Shown piece after piece: positions 47,629 through 60,530 of a stretch of 64,000 nt of DNA (within the stretch, counting starts at the first letter, position 1; each line of letters begins with the position of its first letter). The notes beneath the pieces were generated by a model that had not been told where the DNA came from, made no database searches, and worked only from the letters and a program-made list of their open reading frames with translations. Made by a program: the position numbers and the translations under genes. Source of the stretch: Apostichopus japonicus (taxonomy: Eukaryota; Echinodermata; Holothuroidea; Aspidochirotida; Stichopodidae); contig NC_092577.1 in assembly GCF_037975245.1 (NCBI RefSeq), positions 32,676,898 to 32,740,897 of the forward strand. Direction: 5' to 3'.

Positions 47629-47985
47629 TACGGAAGCTTAAAAGTGCTATATCAACATAAAAAACTTTGCCCCAATAAGTCAACATTTTCCAGTAAATTG
47701 ATTCGATAACAAGATATATAACATCTAAAATCAATAATCAGTTGAACATTGAACATTTTGCAATTGAACATTTTGCAGAAAAATGTTGAGTTGACGAGAT
47801 ACGCTAAGTTGTCGATTAAACATTTTGCAGAAAATTGTTCAATTGCTCAGTTAAAGCAACTGAGCAATCCAACAGTTTTCTGATTTCTTATAATATATTA
47901 TCTTGTTATCTAAACAATTAACCGAAAAACGTCAACTTATGAGGCAAAGTTTTTCTTATGTTGATGGCAATTTTAAGCTTCCGTA
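47629..47985. mobile_element. Foldback MITE, about 357 bp
   Basis: The outer 15 bp TACGGAAGCTTAAAA are perfectly inverted at 47971-47985. Inverted similarity continues about 90 bp inward (ATCAACATAA.AAAACTTTGCC, AACAAGATA). TTGTG lies just outside both ends (47622-47626 and 47987-47991). The interior has direct AACATTTTGCAG repeats and a hairpin ATTGCTCAGTT-aaagc-AACTGAGCAAT. Confidence 0.75.
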
Positions 47986-48370
47986 CTTGTGAGTTCATTA
48001 GACGTTAGAAAATGAATGAAAGAACAAGACAGAACAAGAATAAGGAAAGAAAAAACACTGCACACACACTGAAAAGGAGACAAAAGTAAGCAGGCCAAAT
48101 ACAGACAATGATTCATGTCATATCAAAAGTTCCCGTGATAATATCAAACAATAATAATAAAGAACAAAAAACTTCGTTAATTAAAGTTCGTCAACAACTA
48201 GTGCATGTTATAAATCAAGATTCCGGAGACCCCCCTGACTGAGGTTGGTTCTTTTGATGCCAATATTATTCCCGTATCTCGTTTTCTTTTTCACTGATAA
48301 GTCACGCACGTAGTTCGTGAGACGGAAAAGAAGTCCATGGGAAGGTTTCTTAAGATTGCGTTTTATTACT
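47986..48370. other. No gene recognised
   Basis: Nothing recognised. Confidence 0.5.
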
Positions 48371-48378
48371 TTATATAC

Positions 48379-48425
<47 letters not shown>

Positions 48426-48430
48426 CATAC

Positions 48431-48473
<43 letters not shown>

Positions 48474-48489
48474 TATATACATACATACA
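48371..48489. repeat. (AT)n/(ATAC)n microsatellite
   Basis: AT alternation with ATACAT interruptions. Confidence 0.95.
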
Positions 48490-49024
48490 AACATTGCACT
48501 CGTGTATCGGTATTCGGGACATTGTGCAATAGTTCCAATCTTGATTTTGTTAATATTCACATGGCCTCGTTACATGTTTTTACGACTAAACAAGTATCTA
48601 ACTGCTTTAAAATGCTACATATGCCTTATGTCATTTTGACATTAAGATTGATCCCTTTACTAAAACTTAAATGAATAGATTTAATATCCGTTCTTACATT
48701 GGAATTGTAATATTATTATGAAAGAGACACGTGACTGAGGACAACTGAGATTGATTAAGTGTCATGATGGTGCTTTCGTTGGGGGTGGGGAGGATGGGGG
48801 GAGGGTGGAGATAGAAAGCGTGACATAATGTTATGCGTGTCGCATGTCACGGGGCTATCACGTGATCAATGTTACGAACTGCACTGTTCAAAAGATACAA
48901 AATATACGGTTATCGTTATTTGGACGGTATGGGAAAGATATTAATTTTCCTCAATAGTCGCAAAGTAGCTTTGCTTGGTTGAAGTAAATTACCAGGGAGA
49001 ACCAGCATTACATTATATATAGCC
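48490..49024. other. No gene recognised
   Basis: A G-rich patch at 48780-48810. Confidence 0.55.
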
Positions 49025-49470
49025 TACCTATAGATTGAGCAATATTCTGGTGGGTTGTGGGTGGCGGAAGGGGAGACACTTGACCCCTTAGTCTGATTCC
49101 CTGGATCTTCCACACACCCTAAACGTCTGTCGGGGCCCCTGCAAGATGTATGCTACCTTTAATGCAGTTATAGTCATATTGAAGTCAAACCAATAACCCA
49201 CTCGTTAATATATGCCAGGAATGTTCCCAAACAACGGGGAAGGATCGCGGGGGAGGTTGTGACAGCCCTCGTTCAATGAGGTTTGGACCAATGCTTTCCA
49301 TACAACACTGAATATTGGTCTGACCTCCCACTCCCTCCCCACCGTCTCCCACCATCTCCCACCACATGTGCCGGGGTTCGTACAATGCACATGCTTCCTA
49401 ATGCAGACACATTGAGTCATATTGAGGTCAGATAGTAACCCTCACTTCACATATACCAGGAAGTTGCTAT
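49025..49470. repeat. Diverged direct duplication, offset about 239 bp
   Basis: CGGGG..., TAATGCAG, AGTCATATTGA.GTCA, AACCC..., ATAT.CCAGGAA occur in the same order at about 49131-49222 and 49368-49470. Confidence 0.6.
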
Positions 49471-51679
49471 TTTAGATATCGGCTCCCCAAATAACTCTTC
49501 TCATGTGAAGACTTTTTTTTTCTTCTCCATGATATTACAAATCACTTCCAATCTAATGAGACGTAAATCAATCCATGTTTGATTGACTGCCGTTGGTAAT
49601 TAAGAGATGAATCGATAAATCCCTTCATTACTTTTTGTTCAAAGTCACCGATCGATAATTTATACTTTAATTGACGAGACATGTCATCACACAAAACAAT
49701 GTTCTTTTTAAATCAAAACACTTCGTTCACAATTTAATTTACAATCCCCAAGGGGCCAAGAAAATATTATTATTATTTTTTTTTACATCAGCGATATATT
49801 AAAAAAAAATGTGATTTTTTTAAGTCTCATTACGTGTTTACTGATGAATTTCGGAAAACAAACTTCCGAAGCAAATTCAATGTTTCTTATTCTAAATGAA
49901 CTCTGATCAGGTGGGTTTAATGGAGAAAAGCTGCCGCAATTTGAAAGGAAGAAATTTATTTTCTGTTGCCCTTATGGCGCGAACGATTTACCGTACAATC
50001 ACTGCGACCGCCCATATCAGCATGTTCACTACACAAATGTAACCCATAGATACTAGTCCCGTTCACTTGTTTGACCCAATTTCAAGGAAGAAACGTCTGA
50101 AAACACCTGTTTATTCCTTGCAATGGAAGGAAATGACACAATTTCACCAGCTACATCGGTAATACCGAACTATTCAAGAGAATTGACCTAACACAGGCTA
50201 GTCACGAAAGTAAGTCCTAAGCCTAACGATCGTAAACAAAACAGAGAGATTTGATTGGCGCATGATCTGTTGGGCGGGCCTTGCAAACTTGGACTGAAGT
50301 TTGTAGAATCTGCAGACTCGTTAACAAATTTGGCGAATTTTATTCAGCTCAAAATGTTTAACGGCAGATATCTCAACAAAAATAATGATTATTAAATATA
50401 AAAATTCCATATATAGAACGGTGTTATCTTCACTGAGCTTTTAGGGCAGTAAGCTGGAAAGGTCGAAGTTAAAATTTTTGCAAACACACATTTAAGACTT
50501 TAGAGAACTTTTTATAGAGGAGTGCGTTTCATAAAGGTCAACGTTGACTCTTTTCGAACTATATGTATACCTAAGAAATGAATTATTTTATTTTGTGTTT
50601 TCTGTGTTAAATTGGTCTGTCCTGTAGTATCGTTGGCAGGAAAGGTCGCCTAACATTGCCTGTGTCATTGATCCAATTCAATAATTCATGAAAATAACTT
50701 CAGGGGCGAGAGATACAGACAGTGTGTTCTTATTTATTTATGTTTTTATTATTTTATTTATGCAACAGTTTAAAAATTGAGTTGTATCCTGCCAACGTAT
50801 ACCGTAGGATATCTTCCTTGTTTTCTTTAATTTCCTGAATTTTCTTGAAAATAAAAAAAACATAAAAAGAGACAGATATATTTCACGAAGAACCCCCCAA
50901 AACAGCTAAGTAAAATTTTATTCCATTTGGGAGATATCAAAGATTAATTGCTTCCTTCACGCACAAATCTGACGACTTGATCAAGTCGAAATATGACATC
51001 ACCGGGCTTGAACATGCATGTTTTTCAATGTCCTATGTTTATCCTAATATCATTTTATTACTATGTTTATTTCTTGTCAGTTGATGGGGTTTTGCAAAAG
51101 CTGAATCTAAAATATTGAAACCTCTTGACATGACCTTATGATGGTATTAGTTTTCAGTGTTTAGGTAATTGTCAACATTTTACCTTCAAAATGTAAACGA
51201 AGAAAATATAAATGATTTCAGATCTTATAGTGACCATATGATATCAAATATTAACAAAATGACAGCTCTAAAATATGATACTTAATGAAGGATATCTCTC
51301 AAACGGAAGAAGATATTTCGTTGCTGGTTGGTACAATCGTTCTTAACAAAGTTCGAGGCGAGAGAAAGTCGGCTGGAATTTGAACCTCTGAATGTTCCGC
51401 CATGAGCATATTACGTAACAACCCCATGATTCCATATGCACTATTAATAAGTAGCTCTTTATATTCCTCAATGTTGAATGGTTTTGAATATTAATTTTAA
51501 AAGCAAAGACATTTTAGGCCAAGCCTAAAAATTGGATTTTTTTCATTTCATTACTGGAGTTTTTTTGTTTTTTTTGTTTTTTTGGGTCCATCTCGTTTAT
51601 GCAAATTTACCGAAATCTTACATTGAAGTTCAATGCATTATAACTAATTACTTAGAAAAGAAGGATTGATATTTTCACA
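49471..51679. other. No gene recognised
   Basis: No coding exon seen. A GATTGGC (CCAAT type) and GGGCGGG pair at 50252-50278 looks promoter-like but no gene follows that I can read. Confidence 0.5.
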
Positions 51680-51765
51680 AAAAGACACAGAAATGGGACT
51701 TGAATCAGTGCATGACCTTTGGAATATTTTAGATATGTCCCAGAACAACTGAACTATATCTAACA
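51680..51765 (-). repeat. tRNA-like relic (SINE head or tRNA pseudogene)
   Basis: On the minus strand TAGTTCAGTTGTTCTGGG (box A-like) and, about 45 nt on, GATTCAAGTCCC (box B) have tRNA spacing. Acceptor pairing is poor and no second copy was found. Confidence 0.4.
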
Positions 51766-52564
51766 CTGTAAAGCTTGGCGCCGTCCACTCATAAATCATT
51801 CATAGTTCCTTTGCAAGAGGCGCTATATAGTAAGAGGGTTTATCAGCCTTGAATTGTATCATATTGATGTCACTGGGTTCAGTTCTCATAATTCGCCCCA
51901 AATTGCTTCTTTATTATCTTTCCATCCTTCTATTACAATTTTCCGGCCATTGTTTTGTTTAAAATTTGCTAGCATTTGCTAAATGTTCATACTTGTTTGA
52001 GTTAATAAGTATTACTACGTGTTTAGTGATTTATTGAACGAAATCGACACTTTGCGGTAAACAAATCCCCAATTAAAAGCAAACAATGTGTAAATGGTGA
52101 TTTATTTTAGAGGGAGAGAGAATATTATGTTGGTACTGCCAGGACGAAAACCAATGTCAATGAATATTATCCATGGGTTAGAATGTAAGACAAATAAGAC
52201 ACTGGCAGTGAACTACGGTACATATAAAGTTAGTTTGTCTGGAAATAAAATCATTTTAACTGCGAAGCTTTCCATTTGAAATCGGATATGAGAGCAAGTG
52301 AACTGCTCTGCAAGATATGATCGCCTCGTCTGAATGGTTTTATTCTCCAAGTTCAGGTAACTGTTTCAGGTTATTAATGTAACCTCAGATTGTCCATAGT
52401 AAGGATGTACCTGGGTCTGTTGTATCATTGTTTCAAACAGCTTTTCAGCTAGGACAGTTGCTTACTTAATTATATCAGCAGGGGAATAGTTCCTTCGTTC
52501 AGTATAGGTTTATTGGGGGCAGTAGGTTTAGTTGTTTCATTGTTTCATATATCCCTATATAGGG
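51766..52564. other. No gene recognised
   Basis: Nothing recognised. Confidence 0.55.
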
Positions 52565-52658
<94 letters not shown>

Positions 52659-52660
52659 GT
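52565..52660. repeat. (AT)n microsatellite
   Basis: Near-pure AT alternation. Confidence 0.95.
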
Positions 52661-52748
52661 TATTATTATTATAAATAATTATGATACTACTACTACTACT
52701 ACTTCTACTACTACTACTACAACTACTACTACTAATAACAATAACAAC

Positions 52749-52799
<51 letters not shown>

Positions 52800-52812
52800 C
52801 ATAATCATAATC

Positions 52813-52852
<40 letters not shown>

Positions 52853-52910
52853 TAATACCAATAACAACAACAATAATAATAATAATAACAACAATAATAA
52901 CAACAACAAC

Positions 52911-52952
<42 letters not shown>
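52661..52952. repeat. (ATT)n/(ACT)n trinucleotide tract
   Basis: ACT, ATA and ACA triplets in blocks. ORFs of poly-Ile, poly-Leu or poly-Tyr are artefacts. Confidence 0.95.
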
Positions 52953-52953
<1 letters not shown>

Positions 52954-55921
52954 GCAAAAGTAGCCTATATTATCACGGTCGGAAACTAAAGAAAAGAACC
53001 TTGAAGGTTCTAGCAGCAATTCGTAGCAAATTTAAGAGCAAGAAAGTATGACAACATTTAAAAGAAATAACAAAAACGTTGATAAGTTTGAATTGTCCCT
53101 TTAAATCTCTGAAAACATTTAGCTATCCCCTGATGAGGACGAGACGCAAAGACGCCATTATGTTTGTATTAGTGACTGGCGACAAATTAATCATAGATTT
53201 AGTAAAGTAAGTTAACGATAATTTTAACAGACAACGCCGCAATCGAAGCCTAATCACTAAAATAATCATCTAGGAAAAGTAATTCATTGATAAACAAGAA
53301 CTAATTTTAAACACATTATTCATTCTTTCACACTCGATACTAATGACATTACTGAGGAATAAATCACCCATTTCTTATATGATTAATGTATATGTGTTAG
53401 TATGTTCAGAGAGTCCTAATACAAACAATGTTTTATTTATTAAAGTTAAACCAACTTTTTTCTTTAATACGACTGTTTGCGTCATTTATTTGCTGACAGC
53501 TTCGAAAAAACTTGTCGAGATTTATTCAAAGAAGACCGGAGTTGGTCAAGCTAAGACATCCCCTACGAAACATTTAGTCACCGAATGACTATTAATTAGC
53601 AAGAAATCCATCATTCTATAGTAAATATTTTGTCACCCAGATATTTAAGTTACAAAAAAAGGCCTTCCTTAGTGACGAACACAAGGGAAAGAGCCCCCCC
53701 CCCCCAAAAAAAAAAAAAAAAAAAAATCGGAATATTTCGTAATTTTACCATCGACCAGTAGTGTCTAGGCACCGACCAAGTTAGGTCTTGGTAAAATCTA
53801 ACGTAACGCAAAATAGAATTATCCGTCTATCCACGCATGCGCAGATCCAGAGGGTGTACACTCGCGCCCCTTCGCAACCCCACGCAACAAATTAAAAATG
53901 GTTATTAGCACAAACCTAACGTGTATACCTAATTATATAGACGTAGTTTGTAGCCTCAATATGCCTCAGAAATCCTTAACGTCTAAACTATTATTTTAAG
54001 ACCCCTACATCTTCCTACATTGGAGTCGGCTTCAACGACTCTCACGACCACACTCCTCCTATTTAAAATCCGGGAGCCACCCATGTCACGTTTATTGTAA
54101 TAGCTCATTACTGGCTGTGAAAGATGAGAGCATATGAATGTAAACTATAAGTCTTAACTGCATCGCGAAGAACATAAAGTGTTCCCTATTCAACTTCTCT
54201 AGGCATTCTTTTAAACAAGTGCATTGGACAATCCTTAAAGACAGCTATACAATGTACTAAATGAATGTAAACGTTTAACAAATTACTATCACAACCTAGA
54301 GTCTACCTTACACATATCTCCCGCAATCCCCCTCCCCTTCCCTTCCCTAAACACACACTAACACCCCTCGCTTCACTCCATTCTCATAAACAAAATCGTC
54401 TAAGGTTTCACATTTCAAAAGTTTACTTTCAATAAATTAATCATTGTTTACAATTTAGCAGATCTTTCGTTCTTTGATTTTTCTGAGGAAATAAATTATT
54501 TTCACAATCACACATTTCACATAATGAATAATTTACGTCAGTTCTCCGGATCTCTCAAAATTTGTAGTCCAAAATCATAATTTATTGACATAAACATTTC
54601 AAGTTGTAGTAGAAAACACTATAAATCTATACTCTGTACAAAGCTGAAGGCAAACATGTCATTTACTTTTTCCATACGCAATTAATTTCTAAACCGTTTC
54701 GAAAATGCACCATAATAAAATACTTGGCAAAATGCTGTTATATGTTTTGTTGTGCTTTGTCACGTAGGTTCTACCGAACCTCAAATAAGACTATAGTAAT
54801 ATTCTGGCATATACGGCGTTCCATGCGGGCATATCACGTATTCCCTTTGTAAAATTTACCTTTGCAATATTTCATCATATAATTAAGACAAATTCATTTT
54901 TTCTCTCTTCCAGAGACCCCGCAGTTTTAATCAGACGGCAATTTTGCCTTACTTATTCATAGCAATACAACGTTCCGCCCGATCCTTGTATGCATAAAGT
55001 ATTAAGAAACGCTATTGATATACAATTGTTAAAGAAGTATTGTTACGAAGATGTACTGCTAACGTAGGGGTGATGGGAGTTGACGGTGCATATTCGGAAG
55101 GGTTGATTGTAGTACAGTGATCCACTACGTAGGTTAAGAATCTTTTCCAGAGGGCAAAGGTTCTTTCGAAAATATATTTTGGTCAAATGCAACTTTTTGT
55201 CAAGGTTTCTGTTCTAATCAGTAAATTTCACGGCAAATGAAGATTGAAGGAAAGTCACAAATGATGAAAACAAGTGGAATCGGGAAAGAGCCTTTTTCAC
55301 ACCATCTGCACACATGTGAAGAAAGTTTTACACCCAACCAGACCCCCTACCACCCCCCTCCATCCTGTAATCGAAGCTCAGTGGTCAATTATAGGCCCCT
55401 GATTGAAAATGAACACACCAGTGGCCGATTTTCTTAAAACCTATCTTTACAAAGATGCTCTGACCAAAATGAACATGGTATATCTAATAAGCTTCAACAT
55501 GCATATTTGACTGATAGTAGGTTTAAAATGAACTTGTTTGAAATATAAGCATTCCTGCAAGGTGATTACCAACGGCACGCTTCTTGCTACCTTCATTATG
55601 AAAGTAATTTACAACTGGAGCACTCTGTGCTTTCCTTACATATAATTGTAATTTTATCCGGGTCCTTACGATATAATCATAAAAACGGCTGCTATTAAAA
55701 GCGGCAAGTTCGTAAATTTTACATTCCGCATGTCGATTCTGTCGGCACATTGTACTTATAATATGAGGACGGAAGATGATAACTTAGCGAACGTTGTACT
55801 GCAATGCTGGGATGTATAATATTATACCATATGTAATAAACGGCACTTTTAGCTAAAATCTTGTCTAGTTTCCATTTTCTTTCCGAGGAATTTCGTGGTA
55901 CTCACGTGACGTCACAACGTC
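52953..55921. other. No gene recognised
   Basis: A C run followed by about 22 A at 53696-53726. No exon seen. Confidence 0.55.
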
Positions 55922-56028
55922 GTGATACACGTTTATAAAGTCTTGATGTAAATGGGACTGGGGTTGTGAGTGGATCAAGTTGATTGTTTTACGTCGTCCA
56001 GGCTCTATCCTGGGTGACTTTTCTTAAA
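55922..56028. repeat. 'TCACCC' family, inverted copy
   Basis: CGTGATACAC, GGGACTGGGGTTG, GTGGATCAAGTTG and TGGGTGACTTTTCTTAA match the arms at 23613-23967 and, inverted, 9970-10075. Confidence 0.6.
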
Positions 56029-56447
56029 CAATAATATAATAATCAACGTTAATTAATATTATTCCATTTACGGTATTATGGCAATCGTCTGAGAGAGTTC
56101 GGGGAGAGTAGGGGTGAGGTTGGAGGGGTGGTATTGGCCAATAGAAGGGGGGGGGGAATTAAAAATCGACCAAGGAGAAGATAGATAATCTAGATCAAAA
56201 GATAATCTGAGGAGTGAATTTACAAATTCTTGAAGACATACCTCAGTGCATGAGCATATATAGGTTGTGGTGATGGGATAACGAGGGAGAGAAGGTGTGG
56301 GGTTGGGGTGGAAGGACATGTGATTCTTATCAAATATTAGAGGTTAAAATAATGTCTGAAACGGGACAGGAGAGGCAAAACCCAGTCGTTTTCCTGTTCG
56401 GAACGCAACAAAAAAAGGTCTCTACATGTTAAAATGGGTGTTACACT
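56029..56447. other. No gene recognised
   Basis: A G run at about 56148. Confidence 0.5.
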
Positions 56448-56842
56448 ATCTATAGCAGGGTTGTCCAACCTACGGCCCGCGGGCCACAGTCCGGCCCGCC
56501 GCAGGGTTGCGTCCGGCCCGCCAGAGATGCTCTACGGTGCGAAATTTAGTGAGCAGATTTATTGATAACAATTTGAAGCTATATAATCAATCATTCGAAC
56601 CTTCTGGGTCCAAAAAACTGCATACAGGTCTCAGCGTAAGGGGGCGGGCGGCTGGACTTTATTCATCTGTTTTATCAGGAAAGAAAATAAATCAGTGCGC
56701 ACCGCGCGCAGTGCTCACATTTTGTTGCCTTGGGCTTCGCGCAAAAAAATTGAAAATCGTAGGGTTCATGCGGCCCCCTCCTTCATCATAATCATTCCAT
56801 GTGGCCCTCCTCTGCAAAAGGTTGGACAACCCTGATCTATAG
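56448..56842. mobile_element. hAT MITE, 379 bp, with 8-bp duplication
   Basis: The element is 56456-56834. CAGGGTTGTCCAACCT and its exact inverse form 16-bp ends, with identical ATCTATAG at 56448-56455 and 56835-56842. The subterminal GCGGCCC/CGGCCCGC-rich sequence is typical of hAT non-autonomous elements. A 94-codon plus-strand ORF inside is not transposase-like. Confidence 0.93.
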
Positions 56843-57629
56843 TTACCATAAAGACGACAACATCTCCGAAAACGTCATATGTGACTTTATTCAACCAAAA
56901 TCGCGCCCCCAAAAAACAAAAAACAAACAAGAAAAACAAAAAACAAGCAAGAAAAACATGAAAACAAACATACATAAAACTCAATGGTGTTTATAAATGA
57001 GGTGGGAAATAACCGGAAGGGTAGGGTGAGGAGGTGGGGGGGGTGGTGTTTTCAACGATATTTTTAGTAATACTTCGCAGGTTTGGCAATTGTACTGACC
57101 AAATGTAAAATTCTGCTGGGTGACCATGGACTTGTGTCTGTAGTTTCTAGAAAATATGCTAGCAATGCCAATGACCGTCTCCAGACGGTTCAAGTGGAAT
57201 ATAGCCTAAATAACTATGATTGATAAATTTCGACAAAATAAGACAAGCATACTCCATTCACTTTAAAAAAAAATTGAGCCGAGTGACCGCTGCTGGACAA
57301 TGACTTTACAACAAATCGATATTGTTAAGGAGTCGTTACAGTACTAAATTTTGCAGCTTAAAAGGTTAATAATAAAATGAAATTCTAATTCGGTCTCGAT
57401 AATGTAACTTATAATCACATTTACTGGAAATGCCAAGGTCTTCTGATCTTGATTATATATATATATCAAACGTATTTCGTTACAAAAACATGTATGGCAT
57501 GACATATGAAAAGAGCCGGTTATAAAAGATGTTATAAATTTTATAAGTGCAATAGGTTGGAAAAGCTGGAAAATGTGTAAGCACGTCCAAAATCCACCGT
57601 GTACGATTCGAGCACTTTGTTCCTCAAAC
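56843..57629. other. No gene recognised
   Basis: (AAAC)n at about 56912-56955 and a G run at about 57036. Confidence 0.55.
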
Positions 57630-57880
57630 ATCAAACGATTAACTTGGGGCCCTGGGACCAAAGATTATATGGGTCCCTGTAGAAAGCCAAGCGAGCAATT
57701 GTAAGACCGTACTAGCGCAATGAAATTCGGTTCCCATATCCTCTTGATGAGATTGGACCTGTCATTTGCTAATGCAATGTGCTGTGTGCACCGTTTGTTA
57801 TTTAGGCTCAGGGCCCCTAAAGTCCCGGGGCCCGGGGCCAAGGCTTCGTCCCATCTCAACCCCTTGGCGTAGCGACGCTG
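57630..57880. mobile_element. hAT-like remnant related to 13546-14411
   Basis: ATTAACTTGGGGCCCTGGG at the left, TTCCCATATCCTCTTGATGA in the middle, and a right end CTTGGCGTAGCGACGCTG parallel the outer element at 13546-14411. No target duplication could be matched. Confidence 0.5.
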
Positions 57881-59470
57881 CTCATCATACTAACGGTCGC
57901 AATTATAAATTATAATTATAATTTTAATTTAAGTTTTAATACATGTCATTTGTCATACAACATATAGACACGGTAAATATTACCGAATATATACTAAGGG
58001 GCAGACAAAATTAAAATTGCGACTCTCTTACTAGTTTCGTAACCTTAAACATAATATCTGGTGTCCTTGTCCCAGAAGAATTAGATCCTCGATATAGATA
58101 ACAGGAGATGGTTTCTATTCACCTTGGAGGTTTGAAGTAGTTTCACTATTCCACGTAACTCAATACCGTTCAAATGTATGAAACATGAAATATTGATTCC
58201 GATTTTGTATATGGTATTTTGACGCACGGCGAAGTTGTCTGCTAGCATCTAGTCGATCTATGACGTCAGCAATATTTTACCATGACTGTCTGTAATATGA
58301 TTTTTCTTAACGCAAAACTCCCATATGTATCTAAGTATTCTTTTTGCGTAGCTTTCATGACCCTGCCAAGGAGATTGAATATGATTAAATATATCATGCA
58401 CAAGCAGAGATACGAAATCCTGCTCAATTTTTGTTGTTGCTTTTTGAATATCGCAAAATTTGATTTTTTTTTTCTCTCGCTGATTGGCCTCAAAATCGAT
58501 CTAATTATAAATTAATTGATACAATACTTTTTGCTTTCACTTTCGTGTTCCTCATGCAGCGAGGAAAGAAAAAGTAGAAATTTAAAAGAAAAAAATGCAA
58601 TAGACTCCAGGGGATCGATGAGAAGCGTGAATCTTACTATTTTTTTTCTCCCAAATGCAGACGACGATTTTCACTTCAACTTTTTTTTTGCTAAATTATT
58701 TCTTGAATATAAATGATATCCCCTTTTTTCTCTTTCTGGCGGTGCATGAATTTATCATCGGTTTAAACAGTAACTTGAATTATCAAGCTGATATATCACG
58801 ATGTACGAATTTAAGAAGAAATCATGTTACAAGGGAGAATAAAACACATACCAAGGTGAGAGAACTTTCAAATCAAGATGAAATGAGAAACTTATTTTAA
58901 TCATGTTTGCAACTTTATTGCACAATTTTTTCGATTAGTGAGGCATCAACCATTCTCAGTCATGTAATTATGTTAAAATGTACGAAATTAAATTTAAAAG
59001 AAAATGACGAAGATATTAACATACAGTCTTGTTTCTCCACACTAGTCCATATGGAACTTCAAGATAAAATCATGCCTTAATATCACGCTTGCTTCGAAAT
59101 TAATGTAGGTTAACGCTATTTCAAAATGACTACAGTTTTCAATTATCAACATGTTCGGATCGATCTGGTCACGTGCAAGATGAACTTGCCTTGCTTACAA
59201 TGACCAAACATGTTCACCTTCTTAGATATCATATTATTACTTTGACGACTGCGTGTGTGAGTCATTGAGAATGTTTCCTCATTTTTAATGAGACAAAGCT
59301 ATACAGAAAGTAAAAATAAGAACAAAATAACAAGATATATAAAGAAAAAATAAGAAGAGAAGTTAGAAGAAAAAAAAAAGCAAAAATAGAATATTAATTA
59401 TATATATACACACCGCATTTAGTGTATGACAATTCGGTAAATATTGTTATTTTGCTGAATTAATGAATAA
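57881..59470. other. No gene recognised
   Basis: AT-rich. Short ORFs near 58282-58900 have no family features. Confidence 0.55.
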
Positions 59471-60530
59471 ATGAATACACGAATGAATGAAAGATCGAAC
59501 GAACGAACGAACGTACGAACGAATGAACGAACGAACGAATGAACGAATGAACGAACGAACGAACGAATGGACGAACGAACGAACGAACGAACGAACGAAC
59601 GAACGAACGATCGAACGATCGAACGAACGAACGAACGAACGAACGAACGAACGTACGAACGAACGAACGAACGAACGAACGAACGAACGAACGTACGAAC
59701 GAACGAACGAACGAACGAACGAACGAACGAACGAACGATCGAACGATCGAACGAACGAACGAACGAACGAACGAACGAACGAACGAACGAACGTACGAAC
59801 GAACGAACGAACGAACGAACGAACGAACGAACGAACGAACGTACGAACGAATGAACGAATGAACGAATGAACGAACGAACGAACGAATGGACGAACGAAC
59901 GAACGAACGAACGAACGAACGAACGTACGAACGAATGAACGATCGAACGATCGAACGAACGAACGAACGAACGAACGAACGTACGAACGAATGAACGAAT
60001 GAACGAATGAACGAATGAACGAACGAACGAACGAATGGACGAACGAACGAACGAACGAACGAACGAACGAACGATCGAACGATCGAACGAACGAACGAAC
60101 GAACGAACGAACGAACGAACGAACGAACGAACGAACGATCGAACGATCGAACGAACGAACGAACGAACGAACGAACGAACGAACGAACGAACGAACGAAA
60201 GAACGAACGAAAGAACGAACGAACGAACGAACGAACGAACGATCGAACGATCGAACGAACGAACGAACGAACGAACGAACGAACGAACGAACGAACGAAC
60301 GATCGAACGATCGAACGAACGAACGAACGAACGAACGAACGAACGAACGAACGAACGAACGAACGAACGAACGAACGAACGAACGAACGAACGAACGAAC
60401 GAACGAACGAACGAACGAACGAACGAACGAACGAACGAACGAACGAACGAACGAACGAACGAACGAACGAACGAACGAACGAACGAACGAACGAACGAAC
60501 GAACGAATGAATGAATGAATGAACGAATGA
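59471..60530. repeat. (GAAC)n tetranucleotide array, about 1.06 kb
   Basis: Almost all GAAC with organised variants. The doublet CGATCGAACGATCGAACG recurs seven times, and a GAATGGACG variant appears at about 59566, 59886 and 60034, showing segmental amplification. Open frames of Asn-Glu-Arg-Thr on plus and Arg-Ser-Phe-Val on minus are artefacts of the 12-base codon cycle. Confidence 0.97.

Noticed and set aside
52545-53019. Poly-Ile, poly-Leu and poly-Tyr ORFs
   Set aside because: AT and trinucleotide microsatellite translation.
53125-53160. Hammerhead-like CTGATGAG followed by CAAAGACG
   Set aside because: No GAAA and no pairing arms around it.
56507-56791. 94-codon ORF as a gene
   Set aside because: Lies wholly inside the hAT MITE and has no transposase feature.
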